A stretch of 40,911 nt of DNA from Candidatus Eisenbacteria bacterium (GTDB lineage Bacteria; Eisenbacteria; RBG-16-71-46), in NCBI GenBank assembly GCA_013140805.1, contig JABFRW010000196.1:1-40911 (forward strand). The letters are read 5' to 3'. Within the stretch, counting starts at the first letter, position 1; each line of letters begins with the position of its first letter. Under the pieces are notes generated by a model that was not told where the DNA came from, made no database searches, and worked only from the letters and a program-made list of their open reading frames with translations. Both the position numbers and the translations under genes were made by a program. Below, one piece after another: positions 8,782 through 15,484 of the stretch.

Positions 8782-9013
8782 ATAAGAGGAGGCGTTGCTC
8801 CCGGTTGAGGGCCGCGGGCCGGCGCAGAATCTCTGCGGGTATCAGCTCGCTCGGAGTTCGATCACGCAAAACAAACGGAATCTATTGCCGATTCATAGCT
8901 GCTGCGCGAGACTCCGCGTTCCACAGTCACCCTTCTCGACCCCAATCACTCGCTGTCACGACGTGCTGCGGGCCGCGACGGTCGTTGCATGCAGTCCTCC
9001 CACCGAGGCCGCA
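8782..9013. promoter_or_regulatory. Divergent intergenic region between SDR and CarH-like regulator
   Basis: About 230 bp between divergent genes, with a locally AT-rich stretch at 8864-8900 unlike the surroundings. It contains a short inverted repeat GAATC-7-GATTC at 8878-8894. MerR-type regulators commonly bind such sites near their own promoters, so this is a candidate operator. No convincing -35/-10 pair could be fixed. Confidence 0.35.
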
Positions 9014-9991
9014 TTGCCGAGACCGGCACGTTACACGATACGCGCCGTCAGCGCGCTGACGGGCGTGAATGCGAATACCCTGCGCGCTTGGGAGCGGCGC
9101 TATCGCCTGCTCTATCCCGAGCGCACTCCGGGTGGCTATCGCCTGTACGACGAACGAGCACTCGTCACGTTGCGTCAGATTCAGACGCTGCTCGAAGCAG
9201 GCGTCTCCCTCGCGGACATCGTGGCCCGGTTTCGGGCGCGAGGCGGTCCGCTGCGTGAGAACGAAATGCGTCTCGAGCACTGGCCGTCGCTGCGGGCGCC
9301 GCGCCCCGGTGCTCGCTGGCTCGAAGGCGTGGTGCGCGCCACGCTGCTCGTCGACCGGCGCCGACTCGATCGCGACTATGGCCGAGCGGTCGGAGTGCTC
9401 GGACCGCGCGGCGCGTTCGGCAACGTCCTGGTGCCCGCGCGGCGCCTGTTGATCGCCGGGGGCTCGGAGCCCGGCGGACCGACGCTGACCGCGGCGGTCG
9501 AGCTCATCGACCGTTTCATGCGCGACCAGCTGGACGCGCTGCTCCGCGCCCTGCGGCCTTTGCATCAGCCGCCTCGCGTGCTGTTCCTGACCGGCTGTGA
9601 CGAGGGGCTCGAAGAGGTGCTGATGCAGATCGCGGTCGCCGTCGGCGTCGACTATGTCAGCTCGCGATTCATGGGTGTGGGCGCGGGCCACGATCGGCAG
9701 TGCGAAGCGATCCGCCAGGCGAGCCTTCGAGTCGTGGTGCTGACGTGCGCTCGTCCCGACGAATGCAGCTGTCTCATGCACTATCGGCGTGAGCGCAGAG
9801 TCGGAACGAATGCGCCGCTCCTTCTGCTGCTCACCCGCGACGCCGCAACCCAGGCGGGCCGCACGCCGGAAGCGGTCGAACAGGTGCTCGCACCCGATCC
9901 CGAGCTGGCCAGCGTCGGAGTCCTCGCGGCGTTCCGGCAATCCTCTCGATCGCGCGGACGGGTTCAGCGCCCGCGTTCGATGTCCTTGTGA
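9014..9991 (+). CDS. MerR-family regulator with CarH-like C-terminal domain
   Basis: 325 residues if it starts at the TTG at 9014, chosen because GAGG lies 5 bases upstream and the HTH begins soon after. An in-frame GTG at 8963 and a TTG at 8795 are alternatives. An N-terminal MerR HTH (YTIRAVSALTGVNANTLRAWERRY ends the first helix pair) with the GGYRLYDE wing is followed by ~200 residues laid out like the CarH/LitR helical cap plus Rossmann-like cobalamin domain. The expected E/D-x-H-x-x-G motif is absent: the matching place reads GCDEGLEEVL with no histidine. So it may sense another ligand or bind B12 differently. Its last 28 bp overlap the convergent 57-residue ORF. Confidence 0.78.
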   Translation: MPRPARYTIRAVSALTGVNANTLRAWERRYRLLYPERTPGGYRLYDERALVTLRQIQTLLEAGVSLADIVARFRARGGPLRENEMRLEHWPSLRAPRPGARWLEGVVRATLLVDRRRLDRDYGRAVGVLGPRGAFGNVLVPARRLLIAGGSEPGGPTLTAAVELIDRFMRDQLDALLRALRPLHQPPRVLFLTGCDEGLEEVLMQIAVAVGVDYVSSRFMGVGAGHDRQCEAIRQASLRVVVLTCARPDECSCLMHYRRERRVGTNAPLLLLLTRDAATQAGRTPEAVEQVLAPDPELASVGVLAAFRQSSRSRGRVQRPRSMSL

Positions 9992-10137
9992 CGCTGGTGG
10001 CGGCGCTCGTCGCTGCGCCCCTTGCGATACGCCCACGCGAACACGAATCCCACCGCGAGCGCGTGCAGCACCCACCAGCCGGCGCCGAGGAACGTAAGCC
10101 CTTCGGGAAGTACGACCCGAGCGGTATCCAGAATCAT
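9964..10137 (-). CDS. Small single-pass membrane protein (57 aa)
   Basis: 57 residues from an ATG that overlaps the stop of the Nudix gene as ATGA, indicating translational coupling. One hydrophobic helix (about residues 15-41, LTFLGAGWWVLHALAVGFVF) is followed by a strongly charged tail (RKGRSDERRHQRHKDIERGR). Such a plan fits a membrane-anchored small protein facing the cytoplasm. I do not recognise a family. It overlaps the convergent regulator gene by 28 bp. Confidence 0.55.
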   Translation of the reverse strand: MILDTARVVLPEGLTFLGAGWWVLHALAVGFVFAWAYRKGRSDERRHQRHKDIERGR

Positions 10138-10550
10138 CGAAGTTCCTCCGCGAGCTGCCGCACGAAGCGATGGTCGCCCTCGAGCACCAGACTCAGATCC
10201 ACCTGATCGGGTCGCCACCACGCGATCTCCGCGACTGCGGCACTGGGGCTCAGTTCACCCGCGACGATCTCGGCCTCGAGGAAGTGCAGTTCGACCGAGA
10301 CGCCATGCGCATAGGTATGGCGGTCGCGTGACAACAGCCGCAAGGCGCGCGCTTCGACCCCCAGCTCCTCGCGAAGTTCGCGAGTCAGCGCTTCGGACGC
10401 GGATTCCCCGACCTCGAGTTTCCCGCCCGGAAACTCCCACAGCCCGCCGAGCGGCCCGCCCGGGGGGCGGCGCGTGAACAGCACCCGATCCGCCCGGCGC
10501 ACCACCGCCGCAACCACTTCGATGGCCGCTCGAGGCGCGGTCGGCGTCAC
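10134..10550 (-). CDS. Nudix hydrolase, MutT/8-oxo-dGTP diphosphatase type
   Basis: 138 residues from a GTG at 10550 that overlaps the upstream stop as GTGA. This start fits the beginning of the Nudix fold (AIEVVAAVVRRADRVLFTRR). The Nudix box is complete, G-x5-E-x7-R-E-x2-E-E-x-G at residues 43-65, and is preceded by GGLWEFPGGK as in MutT proteins that clean oxidised nucleotides from the pool. The C-terminal AEIAWWRPDQVDL is also typical. Exact substrate is inferred from the MutT-like signature. It is the second gene of a three-gene coupled set with a metallopeptidase-like gene and a 57-residue membrane protein. Confidence 0.9.
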   Translation of the reverse strand: MTPTAPRAAIEVVAAVVRRADRVLFTRRPPGGPLGGLWEFPGGKLEVGESASEALTRELREELGVEARALRLLSRDRHTYAHGVSVELHFLEAEIVAGELSPSAAVAEIAWWRPDQVDLSLVLEGDHRFVRQLAEELR

Positions 10551-11329
10551 GACGGACGCCTCGCTCCGCTCACGCGCGTGACCAGCCGGCGCGCCTGAGC
10601 CATCGCCAGATCCAGCAGCGATGGTCCGGCCGCGAGCGCCGTGGCGAGCGCGCGGGAGCGCGGCGACCGGCGCACCCGCGGCGCCCCGTTGCCGAACTCG
10701 TTGGCCACCGCTTGCTCGAAGCGAAGCAGGTAGCGACGATCCCCCGCGGCGCGGGCCGCCACCGCTTCGCGGGCCAGCGTCGTCAGCCGGATGGCGCTTG
10801 CCGCCTCGAGCGGTCGCTGATGCCGCAGTGCGAACGGAAGTCGCAGATAGCCGGGCGCATGGTCGACCAGCAGCGGCGAGCGCGTGAGCGCGAACAGATC
10901 GCACGAGCGTTCGCCGCGTGGCACCAGTCCGCGCGCCTGCAGCAGATGAGTGAACTCGTGCGCAATCGTGAAGGTCTCGAGCCGCCGCGGGCGCACCCAG
11001 ATGCCCGGCTGCTCGGGGTCGAGCGATCCCCAGCCCAGTACGCCGCGGGCTTTCACGAGTCCTACTCGGATCGTGAGGCCGTCAAGCTCGGGGAAGAACG
11101 CGCGCACGAATTCGAGCCGCTCGCGGATGCGAGGCGCGTGAGGCGAGCCCACGACCAATCGTGAAAAGCGCCAGCGCGCGCGCTCGGGCCCGAGATCCAG
11201 CGCGAGCTGCTCGAGCGGATCGAGGGTCCGGCGGCGGCGCGGACGGCGGAGCGGGCGGAGCAGTGCGTTCAGTCGTACCTCACGGAGTGGATCGCGGCGC
11301 GTCCGCGCGCTTTTAGCACAGCGACGCAC
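10547..11329 (-). CDS. Putative zinc metallopeptidase (HEFTH, SprT/gluzincin-like)
   Basis: 260 residues if it starts at the GTG at 11329. No ATG fits without running through the divergent CDGSH gene, so the start is uncertain. The core is TFTIAHEFTHLLQARG, an HExxH zinc motif, followed about 15 residues later by GERSCDLFALTRSP, where an acidic residue could be the third zinc ligand. Upstream LDGLTIRVGLVKARGVLGWG resembles SprT-like beta strands. There is no signal peptide or membrane helix, so it is probably cytoplasmic. It may be a DNA-protein-crosslink or housekeeping peptidase, but that is speculation. It overlaps the Nudix start by 4 bp (GTGA). Confidence 0.6.
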   Translation of the reverse strand: MRRCAKSARTRRDPLREVRLNALLRPLRRPRRRRTLDPLEQLALDLGPERARWRFSRLVVGSPHAPRIRERLEFVRAFFPELDGLTIRVGLVKARGVLGWGSLDPEQPGIWVRPRRLETFTIAHEFTHLLQARGLVPRGERSCDLFALTRSPLLVDHAPGYLRLPFALRHQRPLEAASAIRLTTLAREAVAARAAGDRRYLLRFEQAVANEFGNGAPRVRRSPRSRALATALAAGPSLLDLAMAQARRLVTRVSGARRPS

Positions 11330-11382
11330 GTCGACCAAACCCCTGATTGCGCCACGGCCGGGGTCGGAGGCAGACTGCGACC

Positions 11383-11613
11383 ATGACCGACTCGCCCCCC
11401 CGCGGGCCCATCGATGCGAACGAGACCCCGGGAGTGTTCGCGTGGTGCCGCTGCGGACGGACGCGCCAGCCTCCGTGGTGCGACGGTTCGCACGGAGGAA
11501 CCGGCATCGAACCGCTGATCGTGGAACTGCAACACGCGGCGAGCGTTCAGTGGTGTGGATGTTCGCGAAGCACCACACCGCCTTACTGCGATCGATCCCA
11601 ATGTCTCTCCTGA
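11383..11613 (+). CDS. Tandem CDGSH-type iron-sulfur protein with degenerate second site
   Basis: 76 residues from the ATG at 11383. The first site is canonical: C22-x-C24-x8-C33-D-G-S-H37, a CDGSH 2Fe-2S site (three Cys, one His). The second repeat keeps C58-x-C60-x8-C69-D but reads CDRSQC, with glutamine (Q73) where the histidine should be. The two-site layout resembles CISD3/MiNT-type proteins. Loss of the second histidine would change or abolish that cluster; C74 might substitute. The gene overlaps the start of the glycosyltransferase gene by 13 bp, so it probably belongs to that operon. Confidence 0.78.
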   Translation: MTDSPPRGPIDANETPGVFAWCRCGRTRQPPWCDGSHGGTGIEPLIVELQHAASVQWCGCSRSTTPPYCDRSQCLS

Positions 11614-12392
11614 CTCACTCCGCCGAGCCCGTGCTTCGGGTTGGAAGCGAGCGTCCGCCGCACGCGGAGTCACGGCCCGCACCGGATCTGTCGGTGGTGA
11701 TTCCGCTCCGCGACGAGGCCGCGAACGTCACTCCCTTGCTCTCCGAACTTCGCGCCGCGCTCACGACGCTCGGGCGAACCTTCGAGATCGTGCTGGTCGA
11801 CGATGCGAGCAGCGACGGGACCGCCGAGCACATCGCGGTCGAGGCTGGACGCGACCGCGCGATCGTGAGCGTACGGCTCGAGGTCAACCTCGGACAGAGC
11901 CTGGCGCTCGCGGCCGGATTTGCCCGCGCTCAGGGAGCGATCGTGGTCACGCTCGACGGCGACCTTCAGAATGATCCGGCCGATCTTTCGCAACTGCTCG
12001 CGGCGCTCGAGTCGGTGGACGTGGTTTCCGGAGTGCGGACCGAGCGCCACGACCGCTGGACGCGACGGGTCGCCTCTCGCATCGCGAACTCGGTGCGGCG
12101 CGCGGTGCTGGGAGATCCGTGTACGGACATCGGCTGCGCGTTCAAGGCTTACCGACGCGAGGCGCTCGAGGGCCTGCCCATGTTCGTGGGCGTGCATCGG
12201 TTCCTGCCCGCGCTGTGTGTGTTCAGGGGCGCGCGCTACGCGGAGATCCCGGTGAGGCATCGCTCACGGCGCAGCGGACTCTCCAAGTACGGCGTCGGAA
12301 ACCGCCTCGGCCGGGGGCTGCGCGATCTCATCGGAGTGCGGTGGCTCAAGACGCGGCTCGGTCGCATGCCCGAACCCGAGGATCGATCATGA
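11601..12392 (+). CDS. Glycosyltransferase family 2, DPM1/ArnC-like
   Basis: 263 residues from the ATG at 11601, inside the end of the CDGSH gene. A GT2 fold starts LSVVIPLRDEAANVTPLLSEL; the nucleotide/metal motifs DDASSDG (67-73) and DGDLQ (119-123) are present, as is the later ALEGLPMFVGVHRFLPAL. It lacks the two C-terminal membrane helices of ArnC, so it resembles the short DPM1 type. It probably makes a polyprenyl-phosphate-sugar used by the GT39 enzyme two genes downstream. Stop and next start overlap as ATGA. Confidence 0.9.
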   Translation: MSLLTHSAEPVLRVGSERPPHAESRPAPDLSVVIPLRDEAANVTPLLSELRAALTTLGRTFEIVLVDDASSDGTAEHIAVEAGRDRAIVSVRLEVNLGQSLALAAGFARAQGAIVVTLDGDLQNDPADLSQLLAALESVDVVSGVRTERHDRWTRRVASRIANSVRRAVLGDPCTDIGCAFKAYRREALEGLPMFVGVHRFLPALCVFRGARYAEIPVRHRSRRSGLSKYGVGNRLGRGLRDLIGVRWLKTRLGRMPEPEDRS

Positions 12393-12667
12393 ACGAGTGG
12401 TTCCACTCACCCGCCGGCTGGTACGTGCTGGGCTTCGCCGGGCAGGTGTTGTTCGGATCGCGCTTCCTCGTGCAGTGGCTGGCTTCGGAGCGTGCGCGAC
12501 GCGTGGTGATCCCGCGGGCCTTCTGGCTTCTCAGCCTGTTCGGCGGCGTGGCGCTGTTGTTCTATGCCGTGCACAAGCGCGATCCGGTCTTCGCGGTCGG
12601 TCAGGTGATGGGGCTCGCGATCTACGCGCGCAACCTGGTGCTGCAGCGACGCGAGTCCGCGGCGTGA
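12389..12667 (+). CDS. LpxB N-terminal-domain (LAB_N) membrane protein
   Basis: 92 residues. A short protein of about three membrane helices matching the lipid-A-disaccharide synthase N-terminal-like family: W-Y-V-L-G-F-A-G-Q-V-L-F-G-S-R-F near the start, QWLASERARR, then PRAFWLLSLFGG and GQVMGLAIYARNL at the end. It is found in many Gram-negatives beside DPM1-like and ArnT-like transferases. The exact biochemical role is unproven; a lipid carrier or flippase-like function is often assumed. It is joined by 4-bp overlaps on both sides (ATGA, then GTGA). Confidence 0.88.
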   Translation: MNEWFHSPAGWYVLGFAGQVLFGSRFLVQWLASERARRVVIPRAFWLLSLFGGVALLFYAVHKRDPVFAVGQVMGLAIYARNLVLQRRESAA

Positions 12668-14265
12668 ACGAAACGCACGGCGGCGGGCCGTTTCGGGAAG
12701 TCGGCTCGCGGGCTCACGGCACCACCTGGCTGCTCCCCACCATCGCGTTGGCCTGGATCGCGTGCGCCGGACTCGGTGGCCTGCTGGAGCCGACCGAGAC
12801 GCGCTACGCCGAGATCGCGCGCGAAATGAACGTGACGCACGACTGGCTGTTGCCGCGCCTCAACGGCGTCCTGCATCTGCACAAGCCGCCGCTCGCTTAC
12901 TGGGCCACGGCTCTCGGCATGAATCTGTTCGGCCCCGAGGCGTTCGGCGCGCGGCTGTTTGCGGTGCTGGCCTCGCTGCTCATGGTCACCGGCCTGGTCG
13001 CGGCGGCCCAGCGCGGTCTCGCCCACTTCGCGCCGAACGCGACCGGTGCGGCGGCGATCCTCGCAACCACGGCGCTGGTCGCCGGGTTCGGTCGCTCGCT
13101 CGCCTCGGATCCATTCCTGGCCGGCGCGGTGGCGTGGTACTGGGCGCTGGCCCCTTCGCCGCTTGCGATCGCCGCGATCGGGGTCGGCTTCCTCGCCAAG
13201 GGTCCGGTCGTGCTGGTTCACACCCTGCTGCCGGTGCTGGTCGTCGCCGGCCTGTCGCGCGATCGCTCGGCGATGCGCTGGCTCGGCCCCGGGTCGGGCT
13301 GGCTGCTGGCCGGAGCCATCGCGTTGCCCTGGTACCTGCTCGCGATGACGCGGGTCAAGGGCCTCCTCGGATACTGGCTCACCGATCATCTGTGGGGCCG
13401 CTACGCCGCCACCATTCACGAACGAGGGGGCCCGCCGTGGTACTTCCTCGGCGTCCTCGCCGTCGGCGTGCTGCCGTGGCTGGCCTTGCTGATCGCCGGC
13501 ATCGCACGCGCATGGCGCGAGCGCGACCACGTCGCGCCGCGACTGGTGCTCGCGTGGCTGTTCGTGCCGCTCGCGTTCTTCTCGTTCTCGGGCTCCAAGC
13601 TGCCGGCCTATCTGCTGCCGGCGTTTCCGGCCGCCGCGCTGCTCGCCGCATTCGGCGCGCAGTCGCGCGTCGCGCGCATCGCGACCGCGCTCACGTGCGC
13701 CGGGCTCGGCGTTGCCGGGGCATGGCTCGGTCCGCGCGCGCTCGGCCACATCCAGCAGCTTCCGTCTCATGTGCCGGTCGGCGGGCCGCCGCTCGCGTAT
13801 GTGGCGTGCGCGCTGCTGGTGATCGCAGCGCTGCCGGTGTGGCGCGGTCGACTGGCACTCGGTGGTGCCTGCGTGCTGGCCGCGTGGACCGCGCTGATCG
13901 CGGCACTCGCGCCATTCGAGGCGCCGTTGGGTTCACCGCGTCCGATCGCGCGCCTGCTCGCCGAGCAGCGGGTCCCCGGCGAACGCGTGGTCCTCGTGAA
14001 CCAGTTCAATGCCGGGCTGCCGTTCTATCTCCGAGAGACGCTCCCGATGGTCGACGTGCCGCGCGAGACGCGTTTCGATTCCGAAGCGCTCAAGCACAGT
14101 CTCGAAGTGCCCGGCGATTCGGTGGCGGCATGGGCCGCGCGCTCCCGGCGCGTGTGGCTGTTCGGTCCCGAGCGGGGCTGCGAAGAACTGGCGGAACGCC
14201 ACGCGCTCACCTTCACACCGCTCGCACGCTGGCGGCGCTCGGTGCTGGGTTTCGCAGCGCGCTGA
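12664..14265 (+). CDS. ArnT-like membrane glycosyltransferase (GT39/PMT superfamily)
   Basis: 533 residues from a GTG overlapping the previous stop. The first periplasmic loop has the PMT/ArnT signature EPTETRYAEIAREM and then DWLLPRLNGVLHLHKPPLAYW. About ten membrane helices follow, with FLAKGPV and FSFSGSKLPAYLLPAFPA, both typical of ArnT-like proteins. The C-terminal ~100 residues are a soluble domain. It transfers a sugar from a polyprenyl-phosphate donor, probably to lipid A or another envelope lipid on the outer face of the inner membrane. The acceptor and sugar cannot be read. The stretch after ASDPFLAG is shorter than in typical members. Confidence 0.85.
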   Translation: MNETHGGGPFREVGSRAHGTTWLLPTIALAWIACAGLGGLLEPTETRYAEIAREMNVTHDWLLPRLNGVLHLHKPPLAYWATALGMNLFGPEAFGARLFAVLASLLMVTGLVAAAQRGLAHFAPNATGAAAILATTALVAGFGRSLASDPFLAGAVAWYWALAPSPLAIAAIGVGFLAKGPVVLVHTLLPVLVVAGLSRDRSAMRWLGPGSGWLLAGAIALPWYLLAMTRVKGLLGYWLTDHLWGRYAATIHERGGPPWYFLGVLAVGVLPWLALLIAGIARAWRERDHVAPRLVLAWLFVPLAFFSFSGSKLPAYLLPAFPAAALLAAFGAQSRVARIATALTCAGLGVAGAWLGPRALGHIQQLPSHVPVGGPPLAYVACALLVIAALPVWRGRLALGGACVLAAWTALIAALAPFEAPLGSPRPIARLLAEQRVPGERVVLVNQFNAGLPFYLRETLPMVDVPRETRFDSEALKHSLEVPGDSVAAWAARSRRVWLFGPERGCEELAERHALTFTPLARWRRSVLGFAAR

Positions 14266-14320
14266 TCCGACTCGCCGCGGCTCGAGCCCGTCGGGCCTTC
14301 CGCGCGCCTCAGGCCTGACG

Positions 14321-14326
14321 TATAGT
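14321..14326 (+). promoter_or_regulatory. Possible -10 box before the beta-barrel gene
   Basis: TATAGT is a good match to TATAAT, about 66 bp upstream of the ATG at 14392 in an otherwise GC-rich intergenic region. No clear -35 hexamer sits 16-18 bp upstream (TTCCGC is the best candidate). Confidence 0.3.
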
Positions 14327-14391
14327 CGCGGCCACTCCCCGGACCACGAAGCTTCCGGCCATCACGGATGACATCCCGCAGGAGACATCGC

Positions 14392-14940
14392 ATGCGTCGA
14401 GCAAGGATGCTCGCGTCGATCGTGTTGCTCGCGACCCTCGCGCAGCCCGTCGTCTCGCACTCCGCCCCCATCACCGGCGTCGAGGGCGTGTTCCACACCA
14501 TCTTTCAGCAGGATCAGAGCTCGTTCTCGGGGCTCGGCCTCCGAGTTCATCTCAAGTCGGCGAGCCTGATCGAAAACGTCACGATCACGCCCAGCATTCA
14601 GTTCTGGCGCAATCGGAATCGTGTCGAGTCGTTCGACATCACCTCGACGCGCTCGGATGCGCGCCTCGGCGCCGACGCTCGCTACACCTTTCTTCAGTAC
14701 AGCGTGCGCCCGTGGGTCGGCGCCGGCTGGGGACTCCACTTCCTCAGCAACGAGGTCAATGCGCCGACACTCGGACTCGTGAACGCCGAAGACTCGGTGA
14801 TTCGCGGCGGCATGAGCATCGGCGCCGGACTCTCCACTCCGATCGCCGGCAAGCTCGCGAACGACTTCGGGCTCGAGTACGACTTCCTCGGACGCGGCAG
14901 CCAGACCAAGCTGAACATGGGCCTCCACTACTCGTTCTGA
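14392..14940 (+). CDS. Outer-membrane beta-barrel-like exported protein
   Basis: 182 residues from an ATG at 14392, chosen because AGGAGA lies about 6 bases upstream. A signal peptide (LASIVLLATLAQPVVSHSAP) is followed by alternating hydrophobic/polar strands: LRVHLKSASLIENVTITPSI, LGADARYTFLQYSVRPWVGA, SIGAGLSTPIAGKLANDFGL. The protein ends LNMGLHYSF, a terminal phenylalanine as in many outer-membrane barrels. This is a small OmpA-like/porin-type barrel of about eight strands. The ligand is unknown. It is followed 22 bp later by the NTR-like gene. Confidence 0.7.
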   Translation: MRRARMLASIVLLATLAQPVVSHSAPITGVEGVFHTIFQQDQSSFSGLGLRVHLKSASLIENVTITPSIQFWRNRNRVESFDITSTRSDARLGADARYTFLQYSVRPWVGAGWGLHFLSNEVNAPTLGLVNAEDSVIRGGMSIGAGLSTPIAGKLANDFGLEYDFLGRGSQTKLNMGLHYSF

Positions 14941-14962
14941 GCTGCGGCTGCTGGAGCGACGC

Positions 14963-15469
14963 ATGACCGATCCCAGGCGGGCGAGAGCGGCGTTGAGCCG
15001 CATCGGGTGGCTGTGGATCGTCGCGGTGGTCGTGCCGTGGCACGCGACTCCGGTCGCCGCGTGCGATTGCGTTCGACTGCCCGCGCTCTCGCCTCGCGTC
15101 GTGATCGAGTCCGACGTGATCTTTTCGGGCAAGGCGCTCGAGGTGATCGAACGCAGCGAGCACGTTACGCGCACGCGCTGGGGCGGCTCCGAAGGCTCGA
15201 CGCGCTTCCTCGAGAATTGGGTGGTGTTCGCCGCGGTGCGCTCGTGGCGCGGCGTCACCTCCGACACCGTGGAAGTCGAGATCGACAACAGCGACTGCGC
15301 GTTCCAGTTCGAGCCCGGCTCGGAGTACCTCGTGTTCGCCGCGCGAAGAGTCCGTGCGCGGCCCTACACGATTGCGTGCATGCGCACCGCTTCGCTCGAT
15401 CGTGCGGATGCGGTGCTGCGCATGTTGGGGCGCGGCCGTACTCACGCGCCCGCCCGTGGTGCCCGGTGA
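14963..15469 (+). CDS. Exported NTR/TIMP-like protein
   Basis: 168 residues. A signal peptide (IVAVVVPWHATPVAA) is followed at once by CDCVRLPALSPRVVIES, the C-x-C start of netrin/TIMP-like domains, in which the first cysteine becomes the new N-terminus. Later pieces match an OB-fold: VIFSGKALEVIE, VVFAAVRSWRGV, and DNSDCAFQFEPGSEYLVFA. Eukaryotic TIMPs bind metalloproteinases; bacterial homologues have no proven role. Cysteines at the CxC, in NSDC and in TIACM could form disulfides. It follows the barrel gene closely and converges with the FG-GAP gene. Confidence 0.65.
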   Translation: MTDPRRARAALSRIGWLWIVAVVVPWHATPVAACDCVRLPALSPRVVIESDVIFSGKALEVIERSEHVTRTRWGGSEGSTRFLENWVVFAAVRSWRGVTSDTVEVEIDNSDCAFQFEPGSEYLVFAARRVRARPYTIACMRTASLDRADAVLRMLGRGRTHAPARGAR

Positions 15470-15484
15470 CGGAATCCGCTCCGC

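Noticed and set aside
10547-11578. Longer metallopeptidase version starting near 11578
   Set aside because: It would run antisense through the whole CDGSH gene; the GTG at 11329 in the intergenic space is more plausible.
12622-13770. Minus-strand open frame of ~380 codons inside the ArnT-like gene
   Set aside because: Composition is arginine/glutamine-rich and the plus-strand frame has clear membrane helices and GT39 motifs.
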